DNA of 64,000 bases. Source: Methyloglobulus morosus KoM1 (GTDB lineage Bacteria > Pseudomonadota > Gammaproteobacteria > Methylococcales > Methylomonadaceae). The DNA lies in contig NZ_AYLO01000051.1 of NCBI RefSeq assembly GCF_000496735.2, positions 31,992 through 95,991 of the forward strand, given 5' to 3'. Position 1 is the stretch's first letter. Every line of letters starts with the position of its first letter. A program made the translations under genes and the position numbers. The notes beneath the pieces were generated by a model, which ran no database searches, was not told the origin of the DNA, and saw only the letters and a program-made list of their open reading frames with translations. This document shows positions 46,201-55,743 of this stretch, piece by piece.

Positions 46201-46335
46201 CCGTTCGTGGTGAACCTGTCGAATCGAGAATGAAATCAACTTAACCACTTTTTATGCACCGTCATTCCTGTATCGCCTGCCGGAATGAGGGATAAGTTAA
46301 GGCGCTTGGCATGAGTCTTTCGACAAGGTTAACGG
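46201..46335. repeat. Intergenic inverted-repeat remnant between pycA and pycB
   Basis: CCGTTCGTGGTGAACCTGTC then GAA (46201-46223) is partly repeated in opposite orientation as TTCGACAAGGTTAACGG (46319-46335). Inside lies a smaller hairpin, CATTCC (46263-46268) with GGAATG (46282-46287). Both words belong to families of dispersed intergenic repeats in proteobacteria. It could reduce read-through between pycA and pycB. Confidence 0.45.
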
Positions 46336-46419
46336 AATTAATGTACAAGATATCATCTCAATCCGATCCCTACTCACTTCGGTTAAAATAAGCCCACCTT
46401 AAAGAAACCCAATTACGCT

Positions 46420-48249
46420 ATGACTAACCAACAAGTTAAAATCACCGACGTTATTCTCCGCGATGCCCACCAATCCCTGATCGCAACCCGCCTGCGGACG
46501 GAAGATATGCTGCCGGGCTGTGCGATGCTCGACGACATCGGCTATTGGTCATTAGAATGCTGGGGCGGGGCGACATTTGATGCGTGTTTGCGGTTTTTGA
46601 AGGAAGATCCGTGGGAACGCTTGGGCAAACTCAAGGCCGCCTTGCCCAAGACCCGCTTGCAAATGCTGGTGCGTGGGCAAAACCTGTTAGGTTACCGTCA
46701 TTACTCGGATGACGTAGTGCGCGCGTTTATCCATAAGGCGGCGGAAAACGGCATGGATGTGTTCCGCATCTTCGATGCCTTGAACGATGTCCGCAATTTG
46801 CGGACGGCGATCGAGGCAACCAAAGAAAGCGGCAAGCACGCGCAAGGTACGATCTGCTATACCACCAGCCCCGTCCATGATGTCCATAGTTTTGTTACGT
46901 TGGGTAAGGCGCTGGCAAACTTGGGTTGTGATTCCATCGCCATCAAAGACATGGCGGGCTTGCTGATGCCTTATGCCGCCAGTGAATTGGTCAAAGCCTT
47001 AAAAGATGCCGTTGATTTGCCTTTGCACTTGCATTCCCACGCGACCTCCGGTTTGGCGGAAATGTGCCAGATGAAGGCGATAGAAGCGGGCTGCCAGCAC
47101 ATTGACACGGCCTTGTCGTCCTGGTCGGGCGGCACTAGCCATCCGCCGACCGAAAGTTTGGTGATCGCGTTAAAAGGTAGCCCTTACGATACTGGCCTGG
47201 ATTTGGATAAGTTGCAATCGGCGAACCACTATTTTGCCGAGATAAGGAAAAAATATCGCCGTTTTGAAAGCGAATTTACGGGCATCGATACCCAAGTGCA
47301 TGTGTTTCAGGTGCCGGGCGGCATGATTTCCAACCTGGCAAACCAGCTAAAGGAACGCAATGCTTTGGATCGCATAGGCGAAGTCTATAAGGAAATCCCC
47401 GAAGTCCGCAAGGATTTGGGCTATCCACCCCTGGTCACGCCCACGTCGCAAATTGTCGGTACGCAAGCTGTGCTCAACGTGTTGACAGGCAAACGCTATG
47501 AAACCATCACCAATGAGGTGAAGCGTTACCTGCAAGGCGGTTATGGCAAAGCGCCCGCGCCCGTGAGTGCGGCCTTGCAGAAAAAAGCCATCGGCGATGA
47601 AGACGTGATGGACTGCCGCCCTGCCGATTTATTGAAGCCTGAATTGGATAAGCTACGTCAGGAAATTGGCGAACTGGCGCACAATGACGAAGACGTGTTG
47701 AGTTATGCGATGTTCCCCGAAGTCGGGAAGCTATTCCTGGAGCAACGTGCAGCCGGAAACTTAGTGCCGGAGCCATTGGTTATTGAATCAAGGGCGGACG
47801 ATGCCATAAAAAAAGCACCCACCGAATTCAATGTCGCCCTGCATGGCGAAAGCTATCATGTCAAAGTCACCGGAGCAGGCCCCAAAAACCAGATGCTTAG
47901 ACATTTTTATTTCATGGTCGATGGCGTACCGGAAGAAATCGTTGTCGAAACCTTGGATGAAATCGTGTTGGAAGGCGGCACCCAAGGCGCAGTAAAAGGC
48001 ACGATTTCCAGCAAACGGCGCAAACCTACCTCTCCCGGGGACGTGGTCGTCAGTATGCCGTGCAACGTGCTGGAAGTGCTGGTCAAGGTTGGGCAATCCG
48101 TGTCGGCAGGGCAGGCAGTCATGATTACCGAAGCCATGAAAATGGAAACCGAGATCACCGCCCCTATTGCCGGTGTAGTGAAAGCCGTTCATGTCGTCAA
48201 GGGTGAGCCTGCTAATCCGGATGAAGTGTTGGTGGAGATCGGCGTTTAA
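46420..48249 (+). CDS. pycB: Pyruvate carboxylase subunit B (carboxyltransferase and biotin carrier)
   Basis: 609 residues. An N-terminal HMGL-type carboxyltransferase barrel (VILRDAHQSLIATRLRTEDM near residue 10, metal His in HLHSHATSGLAEM) is followed by the conserved PYC/OAD region and a C-terminal biotinyl domain. The biotinylated Lys is Lys574 in TEAMKMETEI. The layout equals oxaloacetate decarboxylase alpha, but with biotin carboxylase as the neighbour and no sodium-pump beta/gamma subunits, pyruvate carboxylase is the better call. About 90 residues before the biotin domain form a linker (EEIVVETLDEIVLEGG). Confidence 0.9.
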   Translation: MTNQQVKITDVILRDAHQSLIATRLRTEDMLPGCAMLDDIGYWSLECWGGATFDACLRFLKEDPWERLGKLKAALPKTRLQMLVRGQNLLGYRHYSDDVVRAFIHKAAENGMDVFRIFDALNDVRNLRTAIEATKESGKHAQGTICYTTSPVHDVHSFVTLGKALANLGCDSIAIKDMAGLLMPYAASELVKALKDAVDLPLHLHSHATSGLAEMCQMKAIEAGCQHIDTALSSWSGGTSHPPTESLVIALKGSPYDTGLDLDKLQSANHYFAEIRKKYRRFESEFTGIDTQVHVFQVPGGMISNLANQLKERNALDRIGEVYKEIPEVRKDLGYPPLVTPTSQIVGTQAVLNVLTGKRYETITNEVKRYLQGGYGKAPAPVSAALQKKAIGDEDVMDCRPADLLKPELDKLRQEIGELAHNDEDVLSYAMFPEVGKLFLEQRAAGNLVPEPLVIESRADDAIKKAPTEFNVALHGESYHVKVTGAGPKNQMLRHFYFMVDGVPEEIVVETLDEIVLEGGTQGAVKGTISSKRRKPTSPGDVVVSMPCNVLEVLVKVGQSVSAGQAVMITEAMKMETEITAPIAGVVKAVHVVKGEPANPDEVLVEIGV

Positions 48250-48268
48250 GCTAATAACGAGAATAATC

Positions 48269-48550
48269 TTGATAAATTTTTTAATTTTCTGCGGTGTTTT
48301 TGGACTAAGTCTTGTTCTCTCTTTTATGCTTTATATTTTTGCTATGAGCATTGGAGGAACAGTACTAGCTACTATTACGGGCGGATTATTGGTTATGTTG
48401 TACCTCTGGATTTTTTTCGATTCGAACGAAAAAGAGAGGCAAGGCGACGGTAGATGGGGTGAAATCGCAATAGTGAAGTTAACTATGTATGTTTTTGTGG
48501 TGATATGCGCTTCTTTGCTGTACGAGTTTGCTAAAAAAAACAAAGAATAA
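48269..48550 (+). CDS. Small membrane protein, hypothetical
   Basis: About 93 residues with three hydrophobic segments: INFLIFCGVFGLSLVLSFML, GGTVLATITGGLLVMLYLWIFF and LTMYVFVVICASLLYEF. No family is recognised. The frame extends into pycB; a TTG at 48269 gives a start just 20 bases after pycB, while an ATG at 48221 would overlap it. The DSNEKERQGDGRWGE loop is polar. Probably real given its position and helices, but unproven. Confidence 0.45.
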   Translation: MINFLIFCGVFGLSLVLSFMLYIFAMSIGGTVLATITGGLLVMLYLWIFFDSNEKERQGDGRWGEIAIVKLTMYVFVVICASLLYEFAKKNKE

Positions 48551-48665
48551 AAAATTGAATCATAGGGCAGACTTACGCCGTGCCTCAAACAAAAAGAGCG
48601 ATATAAGCCTAATCATATTGCGCGGCTAATCCGCCACGGAATGTGACTTACCGCTTGTTAAATAA

Positions 48666-49724
48666 ATGAAAACCAACATACAGACTGCCAATCAAGAGAC
48701 AATCCAACTAGCCGCGGAATTATTGCATCAAGGCAAACTGGTCGCCATCCCCACCGAAACCGTCTACGGCTTAGGTGCGGATGCTAAAAATCCGGAAGCC
48801 GTCAAGCGTATTTTTGCCGCTAAAGGCCGTCCTGCCGATCATCCGTTGATTGTCCATATCCTGGATAAGGCGGCGCTTGAAGAGTGGGCAATTGAAATCC
48901 CAGAGATTGCCTGGAAACTGGCGGATCGTTTCTGGCCTGGGCCTTTGACTATCGTGCTAAAGAAACACCCTGATGTGCCGATGGAAGTCACGGGCGGACA
49001 AAACACCGTTGCCTTACGCGTCCCTAACCATCCCGTTACTTTAAGCGTATTACGGGCTTTTGGCGGTGGCATCGCCGCACCGTCCGCCAACCGTTATTGC
49101 CGGATTAGCCCCACACTAGCCAGCCATGTCGAAGAAGAACTGGGTGATAAGGTCGATATGATTTTGGATGGTGGCGCGTGCCAAGTGGGTTTGGAATCCA
49201 CGATTGTGGATTTGAGTGGAACGCAACCCAGATTGCTTAGGCCAGGGCAAATTAGCAAATCCGAGATTGAAGAGTTGCTGCAAGTGAAACTGCTATTGCC
49301 TGAGAATAATGAGCAAATTCATGCACCGGGGATGATGGAAGTGCATTATGCGCCAGATACAACAACCATACTTTGCACCGTTGAACAAATTGAGAAAATT
49401 CAACAAGGCGTTGTTTATCGGCATAAATACAACTTAGGTGTAATGGCTTATGATAGCGAGATTAAAGCTGACACAAATTCCTATGTTGTCAAAATGCCAA
49501 AACATGCTAATGACTATGCTCATGTTTTGTATAGCATTTTTCGTGAACTGGATAATCCAAGTGTTGATATAATCTTGGTCGAACAACCACCCCAAACAGA
49601 AGAATGGCGAGCAGTGAATGATCGTATAGGAAAAGCGGCAAAACTTTTCTCTGACGTAGCGGAATCAGGCAATATCGACAAGAATATCCTTGATGGGTTG
49701 CTTCAATTACTAATTTGGTCTTAG
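48666..49724 (+). CDS. L-threonylcarbamoyladenylate synthase (Sua5 type)
   Basis: Makes the activated intermediate for the t6A37 modification of tRNAs reading ANN codons. The YrdC/Sua5 core has IPTETVYGLGADA (near residue 28), AAKGRPADHPLIVH, RFWPGPLTIVL, ALRVPNHP and GIAAPSANRYCRISPT. A C-terminal Sua5 domain extends beyond the core (MMEVHYAPDTT onward), so it is the long form of 352 residues rather than short TsaC. It stands alone, 64 bp upstream of hemC. Confidence 0.9.
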   Translation: MKTNIQTANQETIQLAAELLHQGKLVAIPTETVYGLGADAKNPEAVKRIFAAKGRPADHPLIVHILDKAALEEWAIEIPEIAWKLADRFWPGPLTIVLKKHPDVPMEVTGGQNTVALRVPNHPVTLSVLRAFGGGIAAPSANRYCRISPTLASHVEEELGDKVDMILDGGACQVGLESTIVDLSGTQPRLLRPGQISKSEIEELLQVKLLLPENNEQIHAPGMMEVHYAPDTTTILCTVEQIEKIQQGVVYRHKYNLGVMAYDSEIKADTNSYVVKMPKHANDYAHVLYSIFRELDNPSVDIILVEQPPQTEEWRAVNDRIGKAAKLFSDVAESGNIDKNILDGLLQLLIWS

Positions 49725-49788
49725 TTTGTGTTTATAAGCTAGAACTTAAATTACTGGAATAAAACATAATTTAACTAAAGGCTACCTC

Positions 49789-50715
49789 TTGATAAATAAA
49801 GTCATCCGCATCGCCACCCGCAAAAGCCCGCTCGCCTTATGGCAAGCAGAACATGTCGCGGCATTACTTGAAAGTACCTTTCCCGGCCTAAAAACCGAAC
49901 TCGTCAAAATGACCACCCAAGGCGATAAAATCCTGGATGCGCCGCTGGCCAAAATCGGCGGTAAGGGATTGTTCGTCAAGGAATTGGAGATCGGTATGCT
50001 GGAAGGGGCGGCGGATATTGCCGTGCATTCCATGAAGGATGTGCCTGTCGAATTCCCGGAAGGGTTGCACTTAGGGGCGATATTAAGCAGGGAAGATCCC
50101 ACGGATGCCTTTGTTTCCAACCGTTATGCGGCATTAACGGATTTGCCGCCAAACGCCCGAATAGGTACGTCCAGCCTGCGAAGGCAATGCCAGATTAAGG
50201 CGTTATATCCCCATGCGGAAATCCTGACCTTGCGGGGCAACGTCAATACGCGCTTGGCTAAACTGGATGCTGGCGATTACGATGCCATTATTTTAGCTTC
50301 GGCTGGGTTGAAACGGTTGGGTTTTTCCGAACGGATAGCGCAATGCCTGGATACCCAGGTTAGCTTGCCCGCCATAGGGCAGGGGGCTATTGGCATTGAA
50401 TGCCGAGTTGACGACAAGGAACTTAATGACATCTTGGCCCAGTTACACGATAACGATACCGGAATTTGTGTCATTGCAGAACGTGCGATGAACGCCCGAT
50501 TAAGCGGCGGTTGCCAAGTGCCTATCGCGGGTTTTGCTGAAATTCGAGATAACCAGTTATTCATGCGCGGCCTGGTCGGCAGTCCTGATGGCAGGCAAAT
50601 CTATCGCAGCGAACACAGCGGTAAACTAGTAGACGCTGAAAGCATAGGTAAAACTATCGCGGAGGATTTGTTGTCGCAGGGTGCAGATCAAGTTTTGCAG
50701 GCACTTCATCTGTGA
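49789..50715 (+). CDS. hemC: Hydroxymethylbilane synthase (porphobilinogen deaminase)
   Basis: Condenses four porphobilinogens into hydroxymethylbilane for heme, siroheme and B12. Motifs are [15 protein letters not shown] at the N-terminus, [23 protein letters not shown] and [14 protein letters not shown]. The dipyrromethane cofactor Cys is Cys242 in [10 protein letters not shown], the same number as in E. coli. The start is TTG at 49789, which lacks a good ATG alternative. Its stop overlaps the start of hemD (GTGA). First gene of hemCDXY. Confidence 0.95.
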   Translation: MINKVIRIATRKSPLALWQAEHVAALLESTFPGLKTELVKMTTQGDKILDAPLAKIGGKGLFVKELEIGMLEGAADIAVHSMKDVPVEFPEGLHLGAILSREDPTDAFVSNRYAALTDLPPNARIGTSSLRRQCQIKALYPHAEILTLRGNVNTRLAKLDAGDYDAIILASAGLKRLGFSERIAQCLDTQVSLPAIGQGAIGIECRVDDKELNDILAQLHDNDTGICVIAERAMNARLSGGCQVPIAGFAEIRDNQLFMRGLVGSPDGRQIYRSEHSGKLVDAESIGKTIAEDLLSQGADQVLQALHL

Positions 50716-51527
50716 GCAATGCCTTGAAAGGGTTGCATGTCCTGGTCACGCGGCCAGCACATCAGGCAGAAAACCTATGTCAACTCATTGAGCAACAGGG
50801 CGGTGTAGCCGTCCGTTTTCCAACACTGGAAATTGTTGGAATGGAAAGCCATTCGGGTAATCTGCCCGATAATCTGGCCCTAGCAACCAAATACCTTTCC
50901 GAGTTGTCCAATTGCCAATGGCTCATATTTACGAGCGCAAACGCAGTAAATTTTGCGCTTAAAGCGAATGGTGGCAAAATAGCGGAGCTTAAGGCCGCTC
51001 AATTAGCGGCAATTGGGCAGGCAACAGCCAAGGCATTAGAATTGGTCGGTTTGAAGGTTGATTTAATACCGGCAACGGGTTGCGATAGTGAAGCTTTACT
51101 TGCGATGCCCCAATTGCAGCAGGTCGATGGCCAGGATATTTTGATAGTCCGGGGGCAGGGAGGTCGTGACGAATTGGCAAATGTCCTTCGTAGTCGGGGC
51201 GCAAATGTCGGCTACTGGGAAGTCTACCGGCGGGTTATGCCGGATATCGACATTACCGAGGTCATTGGCTTGCTGGAAAAGGTTTTGTTAGACGTAATTA
51301 TTGTCACCAGTTTTGAAGCATTACGGAATTTGCTTGCTATGCTGGGCGCAAACTATAAAAAAAAGCTGGCAATGCTACCGTTAGTGGTCATTAGCGAAAG
51401 GATCGGCAAACTGGCAGCCGAACTAGGATTTACGCAAATCGCCGTGACTGAAAGCCCTAAAGATCAGGCAATTCTTGATACGGTCATTTCATTAAGCGGG
51501 CGCGGCAATACACGAGAGCAGGAATAA
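50712..51527 (+). CDS. hemD: Uroporphyrinogen-III synthase
   Basis: Closes and inverts ring D to give uroporphyrinogen III. This family is weakly conserved; supporting features are the N-terminal [16 protein letters not shown], the mid-region [48 protein letters not shown] and [14 protein letters not shown], plus the 271-residue length. The GTG start overlaps the hemC stop (GTGA), indicating translational coupling. The position between hemC and hemX confirms the call. Confidence 0.92.
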   Translation: MSNALKGLHVLVTRPAHQAENLCQLIEQQGGVAVRFPTLEIVGMESHSGNLPDNLALATKYLSELSNCQWLIFTSANAVNFALKANGGKIAELKAAQLAAIGQATAKALELVGLKVDLIPATGCDSEALLAMPQLQQVDGQDILIVRGQGGRDELANVLRSRGANVGYWEVYRRVMPDIDITEVIGLLEKVLLDVIIVTSFEALRNLLAMLGANYKKKLAMLPLVVISERIGKLAAELGFTQIAVTESPKDQAILDTVISLSGRGNTREQE

Positions 51528-51539
51528 ACGGGGAATAGA

Positions 51540-52799
51540 GTGGCAGAATTGAGTGAACAACCAGAACAAGTAGCCGTCATCAAACCAAATGACGACAAAC
51601 CCCAATCGTCCCCTAAATCTAATGGTGGACTTTGGTTTGGCATCACTATGCTGCTTATATTTAGTATAGCGGGTGCGGGGTTTTATTTTTTTACGCAACT
51701 GCGCGACAAACAAGAAGGTTTGGGTGGCGAAGTCAAAGGTGAACTCACCCGGCAAGTCAATGATTATCAAGCCCAATTGACCGCTATTCAGTCACAAGTA
51801 GCCGCGCTGCAATCCGAAATTGCCGGAAAAGAAGACCATTTTAATAAGACGCTTGCCGATTTTTCTGGCTTGCACACGCAAAAAATGGAAGCGACGCGCA
51901 AAGAACTCAGCGACAAAGTCCTGCAAGTGCAGCGGCAACTGGGCAAAACCCGTGGCGATTGGTTGGTTGCGGATGCCGAATATCTGCTCAGTGTTGCCAA
52001 CGAACGGTTGCATTTGGTGGGCGACATCAACACCACCCGCGTTGCGCTCGAGGCGGCTGACCAAAGGCTACGTGAAAGTGGCGATACCGGCACCATTAAA
52101 ATACGTGAACAAATTGCCAAAGAATTGTCGCAAATTCAAGATATTAATGTACCCGATTTGGTGGGTTTGTACACATCAATACAAACCTTGGAAAGCGAAG
52201 TTGCCAAGTTGGCCTTGGTACTGCCTTATTCAGGAAAACCCCTGACCCCTCCAGGGGAAGCCTCAAACTCCAGTGCAGTCAGCGAAGATTCCAATGATTT
52301 GCTCAATGCCGCCATCCAGGAATTGGAGGGCATCGTCACCATCAAGCATTCCGATAAGCCTGTCAAAGAAATACTGACCAAGGAACAGGCCGAATTCATC
52401 CGTGAACAGCTTAAAGTCAAATTGGAAATGGTGAAAATGGCTTTGGTCCAGCAAAATGACGCCTTATATCAAGCCGCGTTGGCCGACCTCAAAATCGATG
52501 TAGGCCAACATTTTACAGTTAACGATGCGGCCAAGAAGTTTGCCGATGAGATATCGCGCCTACAAACAATCAAACTCCGCAGCCAATTGCCTGACATCAG
52601 CCTGTCGTTAAAGATGCTTCGTGATGTGACTAAGCTAAGAATTGAAACAGACAAGGCTTTGGCTACTGATGAGGAACCGGTGACACAAGAAAAACCAGCA
52701 GAACCATTAGATTCTAAAGAGCCAACCACAAAACCTTCAGAACCCATAAAACCTGTCGATTCTCGTCCATCAGAAACCGCACCCCCAAAGCAAAAGTGA
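51540..52799 (+). CDS. hemX: HemX-like membrane protein
   Basis: 419 residues. An N-terminal membrane helix (GLWFGITMLLIFSIAGAGFYFFTQ, in two parts, about residues 32-55) is followed by a long coiled coil (QLTAIQSQVAALQSEIAGKEDH) and a mostly helical periplasmic part (LVADAEYLLSVANERLHLVGDINT). The C-terminus is a Pro, Glu and Lys-rich tail. Though once called a uroporphyrinogen methyltransferase, this type has no SAM motif; the role is likely structural in heme synthesis. The start is GTG, 12 bp after hemD. Confidence 0.9.
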   Translation: MAELSEQPEQVAVIKPNDDKPQSSPKSNGGLWFGITMLLIFSIAGAGFYFFTQLRDKQEGLGGEVKGELTRQVNDYQAQLTAIQSQVAALQSEIAGKEDHFNKTLADFSGLHTQKMEATRKELSDKVLQVQRQLGKTRGDWLVADAEYLLSVANERLHLVGDINTTRVALEAADQRLRESGDTGTIKIREQIAKELSQIQDINVPDLVGLYTSIQTLESEVAKLALVLPYSGKPLTPPGEASNSSAVSEDSNDLLNAAIQELEGIVTIKHSDKPVKEILTKEQAEFIREQLKVKLEMVKMALVQQNDALYQAALADLKIDVGQHFTVNDAAKKFADEISRLQTIKLRSQLPDISLSLKMLRDVTKLRIETDKALATDEEPVTQEKPAEPLDSKEPTTKPSEPIKPVDSRPSETAPPKQK

Positions 52800-52806
52800 G
52801 CGCATC

Positions 52807-54045
52807 ATGAAAAACGGGCTATTTTTCTTTGGGTCATTGCTGATTACATTGGCTACCGTGTTTTTGGTTAAACACTGGTTGGGGACGTTTGAAAACCCCG
52901 GGTATGTTTTAATCGGGATTGGCGGTTGGTCGATGGAAACATCGCTTATCGTGTTCTTAACGAGCCTGATTGTCGGTTTTTTTGTCCTGTATATGTTTTT
53001 CAGGTGGCTGGGTTGGTTGCTTCGCTTGCCCTGGCAATTAAAAAACCGTAGCCGAAACATCAAGTTTAATCGCTCACAAGACGCATTAATTGCCGGCTTG
53101 GTGGGATCAGCGGAAGGAAAATGGGAGCAAGCTGAAAAAGTCCTGGTTAAACATGCCTCGCATAGCGGTGCGCCATTAATCCATTATTTGACCGCCGCCA
53201 AAGCGGCGCAATCGCGCGGCGCCTATGACAAACGGGACGAATACCTGAAGAAAGCGGCATCCCATGCCCCGGGTTCTGACGTGGCCATCGGTTTGACCCA
53301 AGCCGAATTGCATTTTTCAGCAAACCAGTTTGAACAAGCCTTAGAGACGCTGACCAAACTGCACTCCATCGACGCAACGCATGCCAGTGTCTTAAAACTC
53401 ATGCACCAAACTTATCAACGCCTGGGTGATTGGCAAGGTTTGCGCAAGCTATTGCCCACCTTGAACAAAAATAAAGTGTTGATGGAAACCGACATAAAGA
53501 AGCTGGAAATTGACGCATTTGGCGGCTTGTTGAAGCAGTCCATCAATCAAGGCAATACCGATGCAATGAGGTTGCTGTGGACCGAAATCCCTCCACATAT
53601 AAAAAAGACCCCCGGTGTTGCCGCAATTTATTTTGCAGCCATGATTAAGGCTGGTTTGGGGCCCGAAATCGAAAATGAATTGGTTGAGACGCTCACCATC
53701 AATTGGGATGAAACGCTGTTGCTGCTATTCGGTAGCTTGCAGTCGAGCGACGTTTTGAAACAGATTGACATTGCCGAATCTTTATTGCCGTATCATAAAA
53801 ATGATGTCGTTTTGTTGACAATCCTTGGCAAGCTGAGCCTTAAATGTCGGGATTACGAAAAAGCCGAAGATTACCTATCCAAGAGTTTAGCCATTGATCC
53901 CACTGTGCAGGCTTATCGTTTGCTGGGAGAGTTGTACACTGCCCAAGGCGAAGAGCACAAAGGAAACATGGCGTACAAGCAAGGCTTGGAGCTTGCGTCA
54001 AGCGGAGTTGTCAGTCAGATTGATGCGGCCGTGCTGCATTCTTAA
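52807..54045 (+). CDS. hemY: HemY-like TPR membrane protein
   Basis: 412 residues. Two N-terminal membrane segments (LFFFGSLLITLATVFLV and SLIVFLTSLIVGFFVLYMFF) precede a TPR-rich part (LEGKWEQAEKVLVKHA, ALETLTKLHSID, CRDYEKAEDYLSKSLAID). This is the proteobacterial HemY of unknown biochemical role, not the Gram-positive protoporphyrinogen oxidase also called HemY. It is 7 bp after hemX, so hemCDXY is one operon. It likely helps organise late heme synthesis at the inner membrane. Confidence 0.9.
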   Translation: MKNGLFFFGSLLITLATVFLVKHWLGTFENPGYVLIGIGGWSMETSLIVFLTSLIVGFFVLYMFFRWLGWLLRLPWQLKNRSRNIKFNRSQDALIAGLVGSAEGKWEQAEKVLVKHASHSGAPLIHYLTAAKAAQSRGAYDKRDEYLKKAASHAPGSDVAIGLTQAELHFSANQFEQALETLTKLHSIDATHASVLKLMHQTYQRLGDWQGLRKLLPTLNKNKVLMETDIKKLEIDAFGGLLKQSINQGNTDAMRLLWTEIPPHIKKTPGVAAIYFAAMIKAGLGPEIENELVETLTINWDETLLLLFGSLQSSDVLKQIDIAESLLPYHKNDVVLLTILGKLSLKCRDYEKAEDYLSKSLAIDPTVQAYRLLGELYTAQGEEHKGNMAYKQGLELASSGVVSQIDAAVLHS

Positions 54046-54062
54046 ATTTTTTTGAGGGTTTC

Positions 54063-54103
54063 TTGATTTAGATCAAATTAGCCCTGATATTTTTGGTTAT
54101 ATT
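54063..54103 (+). promoter_or_regulatory. FNR/Anr box with class II promoter for the 54261 gene
   Basis: TTGATTTAGATCAA at 54063-54076 is a perfect TTGAT-N4-ATCAA site. TATATT at 54098-54103 fits a -10 element, which puts the start near 54110 and the box centre at about -41, the class II position for FNR activation. The 5' untranslated region would be about 150 bases. Confidence 0.75.
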
Positions 54104-54260
54104 TGTACGTTGGAGTATTGCAAGAAAAGGATTCTGAACACATTAGACGTTGTTTTGACCTTTAAGGGACAGATGGCGTTTTAAGGTAATCGACGATGTG
54201 CTTTTTATCTTGAAAATCGCATTTTTGTTTACCGATCAGCAAATATAATTGAGGAAATAC

Positions 54261-54638
54261 ATGAATTTTAAGTACATTTTGGCAGTCTTGCTGTTGTCCT
54301 TGTCCGCATCGGGCGTAGCCATTGCAGCCGGTTCACCAATCCAAGAAGACTACACCACCTTAATAGCACTGGGCGAAAAGATGTTGGCGGCGAGCAAGGC
54401 ATCCGATGCCACCACGTTTTCGGCTGCCGCTACAGAAGCGTCCGACGTGGCAAAAGATCAAGGTAACAAGGGCAATTCCCCCCGTTTACAACGGATAAGC
54501 TCCAAAATTAAACAAGCCAAAAGATCAGTAAAAACGGGGGACTTCCCTCAGTCTACCGCGCTGATTGAAGAGGCGTTAGTGGAAATGAAGAAAACCAATC
54601 CGGCACCCCAATGGGGCGGAAATGTTCCTACTGAATAA
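54261..54638 (+). CDS. Small exported helical protein, paralog A
   Basis: 125 residues. A Sec signal peptide (FKYILAVLLLSLSASGVAIAAG, cut near residue 22, shown in part) leaves a roughly 100-residue helical protein. The core ASDVAKDQGNKGNSPRLQR is shared exactly in parts with the paralog at 55260. TTG at 54249 opens the frame, but the ATG at 54261 with GAGGAAA upstream is the start. There is no His cluster, so it is not obviously metal binding, although the size and helices recall the SmbP-type family. Expression under FNR is predicted. Confidence 0.75.
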   Translation: MNFKYILAVLLLSLSASGVAIAAGSPIQEDYTTLIALGEKMLAASKASDATTFSAAATEASDVAKDQGNKGNSPRLQRISSKIKQAKRSVKTGDFPQSTALIEEALVEMKKTNPAPQWGGNVPTE

Positions 54639-54708
54639 ATAATGGGTATCCGTAGTTGGGGCGGGCCGTTGAATGCTGCTTAACTCTACACCCATTGGCC
54701 CCTAGTAA

Positions 54709-54738
54709 AAAACCCAGACTGAGTCTGGGTTTTTTTTT
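54709..54738 (+). terminator. Intrinsic terminator of paralog A
   Basis: AACCCAGACT (54711-54720) and AGTCTGGGTT (54722-54731) form a tight stem followed by a run of T to 54738. It ends the transcript about 70 bases after the stop. Confidence 0.9.
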
Positions 54739-55034
54739 TATGAAGACCGCCTCTCTTATGTTTTGAATCCAAATCAGGCGGCATCATTAGCCTACGATTG
54801 TTTCCGAAAAAAACTGTTTACCCCCCCTCCGTCTCGGGCATTTTTTGCCCCTGTTGATTTGCATATCTCGTTGAGCAAGTTTTGCAAAACGACATTGTCA
54901 TATCGAGCATAGCACCGACCTTTTAGAATTAAGGCATTGTCGGCATTATTTCTTTTAATCTATACAATAGATTACCGTTATAGCGGGGCTGGTGATTCCG
55001 CTTAGTCTCATGCAATCAAAAAACTCTATTTTTT
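54739..55034. other. Spacer between the two paralogs
   Basis: About 300 bases of AT-rich sequence after the terminator and before the second FNR box. It contains GGGCA/TGCCC (near 54837-54851) as a short stem and T tracts, but no gene that I can support. Confidence 0.4.
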
Positions 55035-55082
55035 TTGATTTAAATCAAATTGCCTTGCTTTGTTTTGTGATACCGCTAAATT
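55035..55082 (+). promoter_or_regulatory. FNR/Anr box with promoter for the 55260 gene
   Basis: TTGATTTAAATCAA at 55035-55048 is another perfect TTGAT-N4-ATCAA site. GATACC or TAAATT (55069-55082 region) could be the -10, giving a start near 55081-55090. The untranslated leader would be about 170-180 bases, and it contains the hairpin at 55183. Confidence 0.7.
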
Positions 55083-55182
55083 ATGGACTATTGCTTAAAA
55101 AAAGGGTATTCTAATTGGACCTAAGTTTGTGGTTTGGTCTTAGGAACACAAAGCTTTTAAGGTTTTGGTAACTACGATGGCA

Positions 55183-55220
55183 GGAATGTTTTGGTTGACT
55201 TGAACATTCCGGCGTTTTTT
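55183..55220 (+). terminator. Leader hairpin with U tract (attenuator-like)
   Basis: GGAATGTT (55183-55190) pairs exactly with AACATTCC (55203-55210) and is followed by GGCGTTTTTT. It lies in the untranslated leader of the 55260 gene, so it could stop transcription early. A nine-codon frame, ATGGCAGGAATG to TGA (55176-55202), overlaps its left arm, so translation of it could open the hairpin. Confidence 0.5.
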
Positions 55221-55259
55221 GTATTTGTCGCACGGCAAATAGGTACATGAGGAAATTTA

Positions 55260-55664
55260 ATGAATTTTAAACATATATTGGCGGCTTTGATGCTGTCTTT
55301 ATTTTCAATGAGTGCGGTTCACGCTGCTGGTCAACCGATCCATGAAGATTTTACAACACTTTTAGGCCTTTCCGATAAAATGTTGGAAGCAGCTAAAGCC
55401 AAAGACGTTACCGCTTTCACCACCGCTGCTTCGGAAGCATCTGATGTCGCAAAAGACCAAGGCAATAAAGGAAATTCTCCACGCTTGCAACGTGTCAGTA
55501 CTGCATTCAAGAAAGCCAAGAAAGCTGCTAAGACAGGTAAATTCGAAGAAGCAACCACTATAATTGATGCTGCTGTACTGGAAATGAAAAAACCCGACGT
55601 AAAACCAACCTTTGGTGGTACAACTGAAGGCGGCGGACGTAAAGGTGTGTTTGGCGAGTTTTAA
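55260..55664 (+). CDS. Small exported helical protein, paralog B
   Basis: 134 residues. The signal peptide (FKHILAALMLSLFSMSAVHA) ends near residue 21. The mature part matches paralog A, with EASDVAKDQGNKGNSPRLQR at the same place, then KKAKKAAKTGKFEEATTII. The C-terminus adds a Gly-rich end (GGTTEGGGRKGVFGEF). The ATG at 55260 follows GAGGAAA. It has its own FNR box and its own terminator, so each paralog is monocistronic. Function is unknown; a structural or sensory periplasmic role under low oxygen is inferred. Confidence 0.75.
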   Translation: MNFKHILAALMLSLFSMSAVHAAGQPIHEDFTTLLGLSDKMLEAAKAKDVTAFTTAASEASDVAKDQGNKGNSPRLQRVSTAFKKAKKAAKTGKFEEATTIIDAAVLEMKKPDVKPTFGGTTEGGGRKGVFGEF

Positions 55665-55743
55665 GCCGTAGCTTATTAACGCTCATGGCTGGAGTTTTTT
55701 GACCTATAGCTATGTATTACAAAGATCTGCGATCAAAATTCGG

